A model generated the notes under the pieces. The model did no database searches and was not told the DNA's origin. It was given only the letters and a program-made list of their open reading frames with translations. A stretch of DNA of 9,382 nt. Source: Bacteroidales bacterium H10 (GTDB lineage: Bacteria; Bacteroidota; Bacteroidia; Bacteroidales; Muribaculaceae). Location: the NCBI GenBank assembly GCA_001701295.1, contig DAAV01000057.1, positions 12,172 to 21,553 on the forward strand, in the 5' to 3' direction. This document shows, one piece after another, positions 1-6,840 of the stretch; within the stretch, counting starts at the first letter, position 1, and the number at the start of each line of letters is the position of its first letter. A program made the position numbers and the translations under genes.

Positions 1-702
1 CATCTCGCGGATCACCGTGCGTTCATAATTTTGTGAGGTATAGCTTATAGTGCCGAATGTATAGCCTGATCCGTCATTATTGTAGAAAAAGCCATATATC
101 TCTCCGTCTGTGGGATCGACGGTGAGTGCCATCGGGACGGCATCCATGCCGGCTGCATTGAAACAGAACAGCTCTTCTCCCGATTCCGCGTCATAGCCGT
201 AAATGTCTATAAATGGTAATCCGAAAAAATCCACATATTCCGTGGCATAATAAATGCCGTCTTTAAGTACGCCGTTCCAGGTTGCCTGCGTACGGAAATC
301 ACATATGAAATCCTGCTGCTCGTCAAAAGGAATGGAATATACTCCGATTGCCGCATCATTCACCCAGTTGTCGGCTGCTATTACGGTGCCTCGCAGATCA
401 GGATATTCTCCCGCCGGCTTCTTAATTATTGCATTCGCATGTTTGTTGGGTCTGCAAGATCCTTTGGCGGCATATGAGCCTTTTTTTGTTGTTTTGGACG
501 GTTTCTTCATAATGGCAAGGCGGTTGCTTCCGGGGCCGCGTTTATGAATATTCTCTGACTTATCAACTTTCTTTTTGACGGCAGTGGTTCTGGCTGATTG
601 CATTGCTTTGCTGTCTTTCAGCTCTGTCGACATCGCCTGTGCCGCCGATATGCCTGCTATGACAAACACTGCCGAGAGAATCCATGTAAATAGTTTCTTC
701 AT
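1..702 (-). CDS. Secreted protein, N-terminal 234 residues (3' end off window)
   Basis: The reading frame is open from the ATG at 702-700 to the left edge, so only the N-terminus is visible. Residues 1-23 form a clear signal peptide: a KK-containing n-region, a hydrophobic core (WILSAVFVIAGI) and an AQA cleavage site. Residues 24 to about 90 are a Lys/Arg-rich, low-complexity linker. From about residue 95 comes a domain rich in aromatic residues, Gly and Asp, with short beta-strand-like stretches (GTVIAADNW, GVYSIPF, DGIYYATEY, FIDIYGYD, GEIYGFFYNNDG). This resembles beta-propeller-like secreted proteins common in Bacteroidales, but I cannot name the family. An in-frame ATG lies 9 bases upstream at 711. 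I prefer 702 because AAGGATG then sits at a suitable distance as a ribosome-binding site. A consensus promoter lies about 110 bp upstream, and the gene is divergent from the LuxR-type regulator. Whether it carries a T9SS sorting tail cannot be seen. Confidence 0.85.
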   Translation of the reverse strand, partial: MKKLFTWILSAVFVIAGISAAQAMSTELKDSKAMQSARTTAVKKKVDKSENIHKRGPGSNRLAIMKKPSKTTKKGSYAAKGSCRPNKHANAIIKKPAGEYPDLRGTVIAADNWVNDAAIGVYSIPFDEQQDFICDFRTQATWNGVLKDGIYYATEYVDFFGLPFIDIYGYDAESGEELFCFNAAGMDAVPMALTVDPTDGEIYGFFYNNDGSGYTFGTISYTSQNYERTVIREM

Positions 703-809
703 AATAGTCATCCTTGCGGTTTCAATTGTTACATCCCGCTTTCCGCCGAAACCTTTCCGGAAAGCATCGCGCTGTTTTCAGATAATCCGGACATATATCT
801 GTTCTCCGG

Positions 810-840
810 CAAAATTAGCTTCTTAAGGCATTTTGTCAAA
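810..840 (-). promoter_or_regulatory. Bacteroidota-type promoter of the secreted-protein gene
   Basis: On the minus strand, TTTG (840-837) is followed after exactly 19 bases by TAATTTTG (817-810). This fits the Bacteroides primary sigma-factor consensus (-33 TTTG, -7 TAnnTTTG). Transcription should start near 803-806, leaving a 5' leader of about 100 nt before the ATG at 702. Confidence 0.75.
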
Positions 841-876
841 AATCATATTTACTTAATTGATGGTTAGAGGGGTCTA

Positions 877-899
877 TAAGTGTGTTTAAAACACACTTA
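877..899. promoter_or_regulatory. Perfect 23-bp palindrome, candidate operator
   Basis: TAAGTGTGTTT (877-887) and AAACACACTTA (889-899) are perfect inverted copies around a single central A. The site lies in the divergent intergenic region, about 37 bp upstream of the -33 box of the secreted-protein gene, a typical position for an activator. No T-tract follows on either strand, so it is not a good terminator. A dimeric regulator such as the adjacent LuxR-type protein is the obvious candidate ligand; that link is inference. Confidence 0.5.
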
Positions 900-1045
900 G
901 ATTTATTAATCGGTTTATATATAGATATTTAATAATAAATATACGACCGTTGCCACATATGTTCTAAGTATGATAGTCAGCACCTCGTGATGGCTTTATA
1001 TTGATTTTTATCAATAAAAGCATAGGATTTTTTAATTATTTTATT

Positions 1046-1052
1046 TACTTTG
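1046..1052 (+). promoter_or_regulatory. Possible -7 element for the LuxR-type regulator gene
   Basis: TACTTTG followed by CAG resembles the Bacteroidota -7 box, but with one base fewer between TA and TTTG than the consensus. No TTTG is found 19-21 bp upstream, where the sequence is a run of A and T. If used, transcription would begin near 1058, about 50 nt before the ATG at 1110. A weak match, possibly needing an activator. Confidence 0.35.
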
Positions 1053-1109
1053 CAGAAGTAAGCAGGTTCATGAGTCCAGACTCCTTTCTGAATCCTTTTG
1101 ATATTGAAA

Positions 1110-2867
1110 ATGAATTTATCCGTTGTTTCTGGTAATTGCCGCTGCTGTATCATGGTAATAATATTTTTGCTGTCGATATTTGAGCCGTCTGTCATCGCTG
1201 CCGATCGTTTGTCAAATATTAAGTCCGATTATTACAGGAAGAATTTCGAAGACACACAATTGCCGGTTGCCAGACGTATTCTGTATGCTGACAGTCTTAT
1301 GGCGGAAAATCCGGAAGATGTTCCGTTGTCGGTCTATAACCTCAAATCAAAGATGCTTCTGGATGAAGGCAGATTGACGGAATCGTTGAAGATACTTGCA
1401 GAGATGCAGAAAAAGATCCCTCGGGACTCGCTGCGTCTTAAATATGATGTCATGATAAAAACCGGTATTGTCCGTTATAACGGCAGCGATTATTGCGGGG
1501 CCGTGGATATGGCCTACAGGGTGCTTCATGAGCCGAAACCGGATTCATTGCAGTATTTTGACTTGTATGCCTATTGGATAATCATAGATTTTTATAGGAC
1601 CGCCCGGCAATGGCCTTTGGCATGGAAATATCAGGAAGCGGGTCTCGAAAAATTGAAAACTCTTCCTGTATCTTCTCTTTTCCCTGCCGAAGAGCATGAT
1701 TATGTCGAGAGTGTGTTTCATCAGAGCGGTGCCTCTCTTTATCTCGCCACACATCAGCCTGACAATGCTTACGATGAACTTGACAAATCGATTAAACTGA
1801 GCAAAAACGATAATCTCACTTTAAATAACTATACGACTTTTGCCGAGATCGCATATCAGAAAAATGAATATGGACTTGCCGAGCATTATTATAAGGAGGC
1901 ACTTAGAGTTTCCGGTAAAAGTCCGGCTTGCCACTATAATGCCAACCATGCCGTTGTCGGCTGGGTAAAGATGATGTTGGAAAAAGGGGAAGTGAAGCGT
2001 GCCGACTCATTGATGCATGTATATCGGAAGGAAATGATGACAATTAAGAAAAGCCCGTTGGAACGCATGCATCTCGAAAATATGGCCCGATACTACCATC
2101 TTCTTGGAGATTATGACACTGAGGCCAACACTTTGAGAAGGGTTATAGAACTTTCCGATTCTCTTCATCAGGCCTCGTTGCTTATCGGTTCCGGAACAGT
2201 CCCGAATCGATATGAATATGAGGAAGTGGCCGATACAATCTCGGATCTTAAGTCGGGAAAAAGAAATATCACGGTCTGGACGATAGTGATCGCGTCTTTT
2301 CTTATCGTGGTATTGATATTGTTTTATATTTATGTCCGGAAATTTTACAAAAGCAGACGAAACGTTTCCGGGCTGCAGAAGGAACTCCTGGCTATAGAAG
2401 GACGCCATAAGGAAGCTTCACTCGAGGCAGAGGAATCCATGAAAACTCAAAGTCAGGAACTTTCGACTATGGCCATGTATCTTGCTCGGCTTGACGATGC
2501 GTTCGGTAGCATACGCGATAATGCGTTATCAAAAAATGAGGAGCCTGAAGAACGTCTTCTGGCGATCCGGAAGATTGTGGATGAGTTGCAGATTCAGAAT
2601 AACGCCTGGGAGATGTTCCGCACATATTTCAATCGTGTGCATCAGTCTTTTTTCGAAAAACTGCATTTTTTACATCCGAATCTTACCAATGCAGAGAGTC
2701 GCATGTGTGCCTTTATACTTATGGGACTTACCACAAAGGAAATAGCGGCGTTTACCAATCGCTCCCCCCGGACAGTGGAGGCCATCAAATACAATATACG
2801 CAAAAAACTCGGCACTTCCGAATCTACCGAGAATTATCTGCGCTCGCTCGCTTTGAGATCTCTCTGA
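1110..2867 (+). CDS. Membrane-tethered TPR / LuxR-type HTH transcriptional regulator
   Basis: A 585-residue one-component regulator. Residues 1-31 form a signal sequence with hydrophobic core IIFLLSIF. Residues about 40-360 are helical and contain TPR-like pairs (for example 205-270, with AYQKNEYGLAEHYYKEAL), probably periplasmic. A single membrane helix spans about 388-409, followed by basic KFYKSRR (cytoplasmic side). A coiled coil covers about 415-455. A LuxR/GerE-type helix-turn-helix lies at 525-581, with the family pattern LTNAESRMCAFI, GLTTKEIA, RTVEAIKYNIRKKLG. This is the C-terminal type often seen in Bacteroidales sensors. There is no kinase or receiver domain, so a signal presumably crosses the membrane directly to the HTH. 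The frame extends to a TTG at 1098, but the first ATG is at 1110. A later ATG at 1152 would remove the n-region of the signal. Divergent from a secreted-protein gene it may regulate. The signal is unknown. Confidence 0.9.
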   Translation: MNLSVVSGNCRCCIMVIIFLLSIFEPSVIAADRLSNIKSDYYRKNFEDTQLPVARRILYADSLMAENPEDVPLSVYNLKSKMLLDEGRLTESLKILAEMQKKIPRDSLRLKYDVMIKTGIVRYNGSDYCGAVDMAYRVLHEPKPDSLQYFDLYAYWIIIDFYRTARQWPLAWKYQEAGLEKLKTLPVSSLFPAEEHDYVESVFHQSGASLYLATHQPDNAYDELDKSIKLSKNDNLTLNNYTTFAEIAYQKNEYGLAEHYYKEALRVSGKSPACHYNANHAVVGWVKMMLEKGEVKRADSLMHVYRKEMMTIKKSPLERMHLENMARYYHLLGDYDTEANTLRRVIELSDSLHQASLLIGSGTVPNRYEYEEVADTISDLKSGKRNITVWTIVIASFLIVVLILFYIYVRKFYKSRRNVSGLQKELLAIEGRHKEASLEAEESMKTQSQELSTMAMYLARLDDAFGSIRDNALSKNEEPEERLLAIRKIVDELQIQNNAWEMFRTYFNRVHQSFFEKLHFLHPNLTNAESRMCAFILMGLTTKEIAAFTNRSPRTVEAIKYNIRKKLGTSESTENYLRSLALRSL

Positions 2868-2900
2868 GGTAATGGTCACGTAATGAAATAGCGAAATATG

Positions 2901-2937
2901 AATAAGGAATAATTCCGTTTGGGAATTATTCCTTATT
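2901..2937. terminator. Shared hairpin terminator between convergent genes
   Basis: A perfect 16-bp inverted repeat (2901-2916 and 2922-2937) encloses the loop GTTTG and is followed on the plus strand by TTT. It begins 33 bp after the stop of the LuxR-type regulator gene, and it lies 20 bp past the stop of the minus-strand cargo gene. The plus-strand T-tract is short but continuous with the TT at the end of the stem. The stem is AT-rich. It probably ends both transcripts, with better support for the plus-strand one. Confidence 0.75.
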
Positions 2938-2957
2938 TTTATATTCCGACGAGTCCG

Positions 2958-4850
2958 TCAGCGTTTGATGACCCGGAATGTCTTGCCGTTGATTCTTGCG
3001 AGATACATACCCGGAAGGAGTCCGGCGAGACTTATGTCGTGATTGTCACTGTTTATCAGCAGTGAGCCGTTGAGGTCGAATATCTCTGTGGAGGCCTCGC
3101 CGGTGACATTGATATGCATGATGTCGGTGACAGGATTGGGACTGAAGCTGATGCTGTTGTCAGCATCCTCGATATTGTCGATACCGTTGCCGAGTGGCGT
3201 GTAACTGTATGTAGAGGTCATGGCTGACCATTCTCCTCCATCACCTGTATACTGTATGGTTTTCATAATTGTATAGTCCATCTTTAAATCCTGCCATACG
3301 ATGCAGTTCGCTGCCGGAATATTGAAGTCGTATTCGACACCATCTCCCCAATTGGGATCGTAAGCTCCGCCGTTCCAGAGATAAGCAAGTTTTTCGGTGC
3401 GTACATCTACATTATCATAAGCATATGTGAACATGCTGAATTTCCGGAATTCAAGTGGATCTCCCTCGCCGAAATTCAGGTAATTGCCAAGTTCATGACG
3501 CGATTCGATTACATTTCGGGCGTCATCGTAATCATATTCCTCATGTGTTTCGGCTGTCTTGACATTTTCTTCATCCTGACTATAGACGTATGTTTCTCCA
3601 TACTGGAGATATTTTTCGTCAAGGAATTGATATGATTCTTCAAAAATGTCGATGAGCGTGCCGTTGCCCAAAGCATTCTGTTTCTCATGTATGAACGTAG
3701 CATTGCCTGCGCGGTCATATTCCTTGACAAGAATATCATATATGTCATCTCCCGCTTCTGTGAGATACATGTCACGCTGCATTCTCACACCTCCGTTATC
3801 AAGCGGAGTATATTCGAAGGTACAGTAAGCGCTTATTTCCCAACCTTTGGAGATGTCATGGACCATGTAAGTGGTTTCACCGCTCTGGCATCCCTCTTCG
3901 TCATATGTGAAATTCGTGCGTCTGCTGTATAATGGCCAGCCTTTCCAGGCATAGCATCCTGTCCAGTCGTTTTCATCCGGATTAAAGTATTCATCAGTCT
4001 GGAGTATGATATTTCCATTCTCGAATTCCTGTCTGACTCTGTAATAGTAAGTCCAGTCCTCACCGTTCCACAGGCTGAAGCCGTAAAGGGTGACATGTCC
4101 GTCGGCATCATATTTGTAGACGGCCTTGTCATCTCCAGGTTCCCACCCGGTGCCGTTCCAGTTGTATGTCTCGAAGCTTGTCTGGAGTCCTTCGGGCGAC
4201 CAGGTCGCCTTGTTGCGCATGACAGGCATCCATTGTCTTGTATCCGGATCATACATCGAAACAGTTTCATCGATGATGTTATTGTTGTCATCATAGGTGT
4301 ATTCACCTTTCTCCGACGGAGTCCATACGTTGTCGGAATAGTATGAGATGATTTTCTCGATTCCCAGCTTACGGTCGTTGTAGCGGAATTCGTTCATCAT
4401 ACCCGACATTCCGTCTAACGAACGCCCCCATTGTTTCAGGCAATAGCCGTCTTCGTCCCATTCGTATCCGTATTCTTCAATCGGGTTCCAACTGTTGCTT
4501 TCGCGGAACTCGTTTATGCGCAGATGAGAGAGTCCGTTGTTGAAATATTCGAATCTCTGGCGCGCATACTCTTCTTCGCCTTGGGTGATAAGTATCTCGT
4601 CAAGTCGGTGTGTCTTTGTTCCGCCGTTGACGCGTGATAAGGACACAGGCATTTTGTCGTCGAAGTCGAATCGTCCCGGTGCCTTTTGTGTGGCCAAAGC
4701 CCTTATGCGGCGTGCGGTCTCGGCTCCGCGGCGTTCTTGTCTCGGAAGTTCCACTGCATGAAGCCGGGGTTTTATTACTGTTGTTGTCGGCTCGGCGTAA
4801 ACGGTTGCCGTTACACTCAAGGTCAAAGCGAGAAGTAGTGTCATCTTCAT
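2958..4850 (-). CDS. Secreted YD-like repeat protein with T9SS type A sorting domain
   Basis: A 630-residue exported protein. Residues 1-19 are a signal peptide (core LLLALTLSV, cleavage after VYA). From about 99 to 480 a degenerate repeat recurs every 28-40 residues. Its core is an aromatic-x-Tyr-Asp-x-x-Gly/Asn motif (YTYDDNNN, VYKYDADGH, FTYDEEG, EYDYDDARN), with intervening W-x-P segments (NSWNP, NVWTP, RQWMP, TGWEP). This resembles YD/RHS-type beta-strand repeats, with no visible enzyme or toxin domain. Residues about 566-630 match a Por secretion tail / T9SS type A sorting domain: FSPNPVTD, then IFDLNGSLL, LLPGMYLARI and a terminal basic VIKR. The protein is thus predicted to cross the outer membrane through T9SS and be anchored or released. 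The frame continues upstream to a TTG at 4919, but a promoter overlaps that stretch, so the ATG at 4850 is the start. It lies 80 bp downstream of the AraC-type regulator gene on the same strand. Confidence 0.88.
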   Translation of the reverse strand: MKMTLLLALTLSVTATVYAEPTTTVIKPRLHAVELPRQERRGAETARRIRALATQKAPGRFDFDDKMPVSLSRVNGGTKTHRLDEILITQGEEEYARQRFEYFNNGLSHLRINEFRESNSWNPIEEYGYEWDEDGYCLKQWGRSLDGMSGMMNEFRYNDRKLGIEKIISYYSDNVWTPSEKGEYTYDDNNNIIDETVSMYDPDTRQWMPVMRNKATWSPEGLQTSFETYNWNGTGWEPGDDKAVYKYDADGHVTLYGFSLWNGEDWTYYYRVRQEFENGNIILQTDEYFNPDENDWTGCYAWKGWPLYSRRTNFTYDEEGCQSGETTYMVHDISKGWEISAYCTFEYTPLDNGGVRMQRDMYLTEAGDDIYDILVKEYDRAGNATFIHEKQNALGNGTLIDIFEESYQFLDEKYLQYGETYVYSQDEENVKTAETHEEYDYDDARNVIESRHELGNYLNFGEGDPLEFRKFSMFTYAYDNVDVRTEKLAYLWNGGAYDPNWGDGVEYDFNIPAANCIVWQDLKMDYTIMKTIQYTGDGGEWSAMTSTYSYTPLGNGIDNIEDADNSISFSPNPVTDIMHINVTGEASTEIFDLNGSLLINSDNHDISLAGLLPGMYLARINGKTFRVIKR

Positions 4851-4882
4851 AATTGTGAATTTTGAGGTGAAGTTTACGGCGG

Positions 4883-4914
4883 CAAATTTATAGTATAATC
4901 GCTTGAAAACCAAA
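4883..4914 (-). promoter_or_regulatory. Bacteroidota-type promoter of the T9SS cargo gene
   Basis: On the minus strand, TTTG (4914-4911) is followed after 20 bases by TAAATTTG (4890-4883), an exact consensus match. Expected transcription start is near 4877, giving a leader of roughly 25-30 nt to the ATG at 4850. It lies just after the stop codon of the AraC-type regulator gene, so the cargo gene can be transcribed on its own, apart from any read-through. Confidence 0.75.
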
Positions 4915-4930
4915 CGCAACAGTTTTCATT

Positions 4931-6604
4931 TTATGAATTGCCAAGAGATTGCGCCTTTTGCAAGGCAATTTTCCGGAAAATGGAAGGAGTGAGGCCCGTA
5001 AACTTCCGGAATGCCCGGATAAATGTTGACTGCGAGCCGAATCCCACCTTCTGTCCGATGGCCTCGAGTGTCAGATTGGCGCATTTCTCGGGCGAAATGA
5101 GGAGTGCCTGTGCCTCGCGCACACGGCGCTCGTTTACGAAATCCGTGAAGTTATGACCGAAGATGTCGTTGATTACTTGCGACACATATTTTTGGTTGGA
5201 ATCCACCAACTCCGCGAGACGGGACAGAGAGAAATCCGGACTCATGAAGTCTGATGAATTTTCCATAAAGTTCTTAATCTTCTCGGCGAGTGCGTTCCTG
5301 TCATAACCAAATGTCTGAGGTTCTTGCGAAGTGGCCTCTGCCTGGTCGGTGCGATTGGCCGTAAGGTTGCGGTTGAATTCAAACAGTTCATTGTACGACC
5401 GGTAGAGTTTCCGTTTCTGTAGATACACCAAGACCAGCAGCGCGAATATCGCAATCAATGAAACCGACACTATCAGAATTATGATGCGTTGTGACCGCGC
5501 TTCCTGTTCCTTGATCTGGCGTTCGGCCTCGAGGTCGTCTATGCGTTTTTCGATCTTGCCGAGTTCGTACAGATTCTGTATGTTTCGTATTCGGTAGAAT
5601 TCTCTCACTGTTTCGTCACGTCCCATCAACGAGTCGCGCAGATCCAGAAGGGAATCCTTGTAATTGCGGGAGAGTCTTTTGTCGATAGGATCATACCAGT
5701 CGGCCAGCCCTTTCAGTGATGTGGCTATAAAATCGTTGAATCCGTGTTTCTCGGCCTCGTTGTGGAGTTTTGTCAGATATAGAAAAGTGGAGTCCCGTTC
5801 TCCGGACTTCTTATATAGCAGATACAGCTTTTCGTAGACATGGCAACGGTAGTAAGGAGTGTCGGCTTCTCCGCATGCCTTTATGAAATGTCTCGCTGCC
5901 TCGGGCACATTTCCTTCGAGATCAAGTATGAGTCCCTTGTTATAGAGCATCATATAGCGGTTGTCACTGTCAGATGCCTCTACGGTTTTTGCCGCCAGTG
6001 CGAAAGTCCTGCGTGCCTTGTCGAGCTTGCCCATGAGGCAGTAAGTCCCGGTCATGTTCGTGAGAAGATTGGACATTACCTTGCGGTCGGAATGCGGGCT
6101 GCGGAGCGAATACGCGGTCTCATAATATGCTGTGCCTTTCTCGTAATCTCCGAAATAGCAGTAGATGTTGCCGATATTGTTATAAAAATTCATGGCTTTT
6201 GCACCCTCTGGACAGGATTCTGTGATTTTCAGACCTATTATATATGTCTCTAAAGCTTCGGTGAATCGTCCGGCTGTAAAAAGCAGGTTGCCGCGACTTA
6301 GAAAAGCATTGACCGCCTTTTCTCTATCGCCCAGAGGAGAGGACAAGTTGACACGTTCCGTTATCTTGGTGTAACATTCAAGGGCACTGTCGGTCATCGC
6401 ACGGCTTTTATACGAGTCTCCGAGTGCGATAAGATGTGCGATGTCCAATCTGGTATTGTTGTCGGAGGGCTGTGCGCTCTCCATGTTGGAGCCCGCTGAC
6501 GCGACAGTCAGTGTAACGGAGTACAGAATTAGTAAGGAAAATGACAAGCACCTCAATACCCAATTAGAGATTGATTTGACTGGATTATGGTGAAGTCGAT
6601 TCAT
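4931..6604 (-). CDS. Membrane-tethered TPR / AraC-type HTH transcriptional regulator
   Basis: A 557-residue one-component regulator counted from the ATG at 6604. Residues 15-38 are a signal sequence or anchor (core CLSFSLLILYSVTLTV). Residues about 45-300 are TPR-like helical pairs, for example AFLSRGNLLFTAGRFTEALETY, FYNNIGNIYCYFGDYEKG and MLYNKGLILDLEGNVPEAARHF. A charged helix precedes a membrane span at about 374-396 (IIILIVSVSLIAIFALLVLVYL), followed by basic QKRK. The C-terminal part (about 452-545) is an AraC-type double HTH. Its first helices are FSLSRLAELVDSNQKYVSQVIN, and the second half carries the family hallmark IGQKVGFGSQSTFIRAFRKFTGLTPS. An in-frame ATG at 6649 would add 15 residues; I prefer 6604 because it gives a more normal signal peptide. 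The predicted role is to sense something outside the cytoplasmic membrane and bind DNA inside. The T9SS cargo gene 80 bp downstream is the likeliest target. Neither ligand nor target is known. Confidence 0.9.
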   Translation of the reverse strand: MNRLHHNPVKSISNWVLRCLSFSLLILYSVTLTVASAGSNMESAQPSDNNTRLDIAHLIALGDSYKSRAMTDSALECYTKITERVNLSSPLGDREKAVNAFLSRGNLLFTAGRFTEALETYIIGLKITESCPEGAKAMNFYNNIGNIYCYFGDYEKGTAYYETAYSLRSPHSDRKVMSNLLTNMTGTYCLMGKLDKARRTFALAAKTVEASDSDNRYMMLYNKGLILDLEGNVPEAARHFIKACGEADTPYYRCHVYEKLYLLYKKSGERDSTFLYLTKLHNEAEKHGFNDFIATSLKGLADWYDPIDKRLSRNYKDSLLDLRDSLMGRDETVREFYRIRNIQNLYELGKIEKRIDDLEAERQIKEQEARSQRIIILIVSVSLIAIFALLVLVYLQKRKLYRSYNELFEFNRNLTANRTDQAEATSQEPQTFGYDRNALAEKIKNFMENSSDFMSPDFSLSRLAELVDSNQKYVSQVINDIFGHNFTDFVNERRVREAQALLISPEKCANLTLEAIGQKVGFGSQSTFIRAFRKFTGLTPSIFRKIALQKAQSLGNS

Positions 6605-6654
6605 TGTCAGGTTACATAAGGTATATGGGACTGTTCGGGGATGAGTCATACCTT

Positions 6655-6675
6655 AGTGCCGGAACCTCGGTCACT
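6655..6675 (-). other. Small hairpin in the leader of the AraC-type regulator mRNA
   Basis: Between the predicted promoter and the upstream ATG at 6649, AGTG/CACT and CCG/CGG arms can pair with one bulged A around a 6-base loop. Seven base pairs with one bulge is modest and may be chance. If the ATG at 6649 were used, it would lie just upstream of the start codon. Confidence 0.25.
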
Positions 6676-6701
6676 AATGCTTTATCCCCGCATTTCATCT
6701 G

Positions 6702-6735
6702 CAAATATAATTAATATCATCTATATATGCACAAT
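6702..6735 (-). promoter_or_regulatory. Promoter of the AraC-type regulator gene
   Basis: On the minus strand, TATATTTG (6709-6702) matches the Bacteroidota -7 consensus TAnnTTTG. Upstream is ATTG (6735-6732) rather than TTTG, with a 22-bp spacer, so the -33 element is imperfect. Expected start of transcription is near 6695, with a leader of about 45 nt to the ATG at 6649 or about 90 nt to that at 6604. Confidence 0.6.
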
Positions 6736-6791
6736 GATTCGATAAAATCGCAGGTTGTCCGGAGCCGGGGGTTAAACAATACATCGTTTTC

Positions 6792-6837
6792 AGTTGTCTA
6801 AAATATAAGGGAACACCCTATTATACTTTAGACAACT
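6792..6837. promoter_or_regulatory. Long inverted repeat abutting the CNNM/CBS gene start
   Basis: AGTTGTCTAAA (6792-6802) pairs perfectly with TTTAGACAACT (6827-6837). After one A/C mismatch, TATAA pairs with TTATA. After a 2-base bulge, GGG pairs with CCC around the loop AACA. That is 19 base pairs in total, ending 3 bases before the ATG at 6841. The gene therefore has no room for a ribosome-binding site outside the hairpin. Possible readings are a DNA operator overlapping the promoter, an RNA hairpin restricting translation, or a small repeated palindrome. No consensus promoter was found upstream. Four T residues follow the stem (6837-6840), too few to call a terminator with confidence. 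Confidence 0.6.
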
Positions 6838-6840
6838 TTT

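Larger units (their letters stand above)
703..1109. other. AT-rich divergent intergenic region, no gene
   Basis: These 407 bp separate the divergent secreted-protein and LuxR-type regulator genes. The part from about 840 to 1060 is strongly AT-rich. It holds the minus-strand promoter at 810-840, the 23-bp palindrome at 877-899, and two weaker dyads: 925-942 (7-bp arms, ATATTTA/TAAATAT) and 1000-1015 (ATTGAT, TTTT, ATCAAT). A possible plus-strand -7 element lies at 1046-1052. I see no convincing coding region or RNA gene. Confidence 0.7.

Noticed and set aside
254..826. Two plus-strand frames opposite the left-edge secreted protein
   Set aside because: The minus-strand frame has a signal peptide, a promoter and coherent protein composition. 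The plus-strand frames are its shadows.
925..942. AT-only dyad ATATTTA/TAAATAT
   Set aside because: Short arms in a strongly AT-rich stretch are expected by chance; kept only as a note in the intergenic entry.
1070..1135. 22-codon plus-strand frame starting with ATG just before the LuxR-type regulator, a possible leader peptide
   Set aside because: It overlaps the regulator start out of frame, has no ribosome-binding site, and shows no attenuator-like hairpin or codon bias.
977..1195. 72-codon minus-strand frame across the divergent intergenic region and the LuxR-type regulator start
   Set aside because: It overlaps the regulator's signal-peptide region in antisense, has no promoter match and reads as AT-rich noise.
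2958..4850. RHS-type polymorphic toxin
   Set aside because: The repeats are only YD-like, there is no hypervariable C-terminal toxin domain and no immunity gene. The C-terminus is a T9SS sorting tail.
4969..4980. Perfect 12-bp palindrome TTTTCCGGAAAA
   Set aside because: It lies inside the coding sequence of the AraC-type regulator and follows from the codons for IFRKI, so it needs no regulatory explanation.
6792..6840. Mg2+ or Mn2+ riboswitch before the CNNM/CBS gene
   Set aside because: The element is a single hairpin with a 4-base loop and none of the multi-helix layout or conserved loops of known metal riboswitches.
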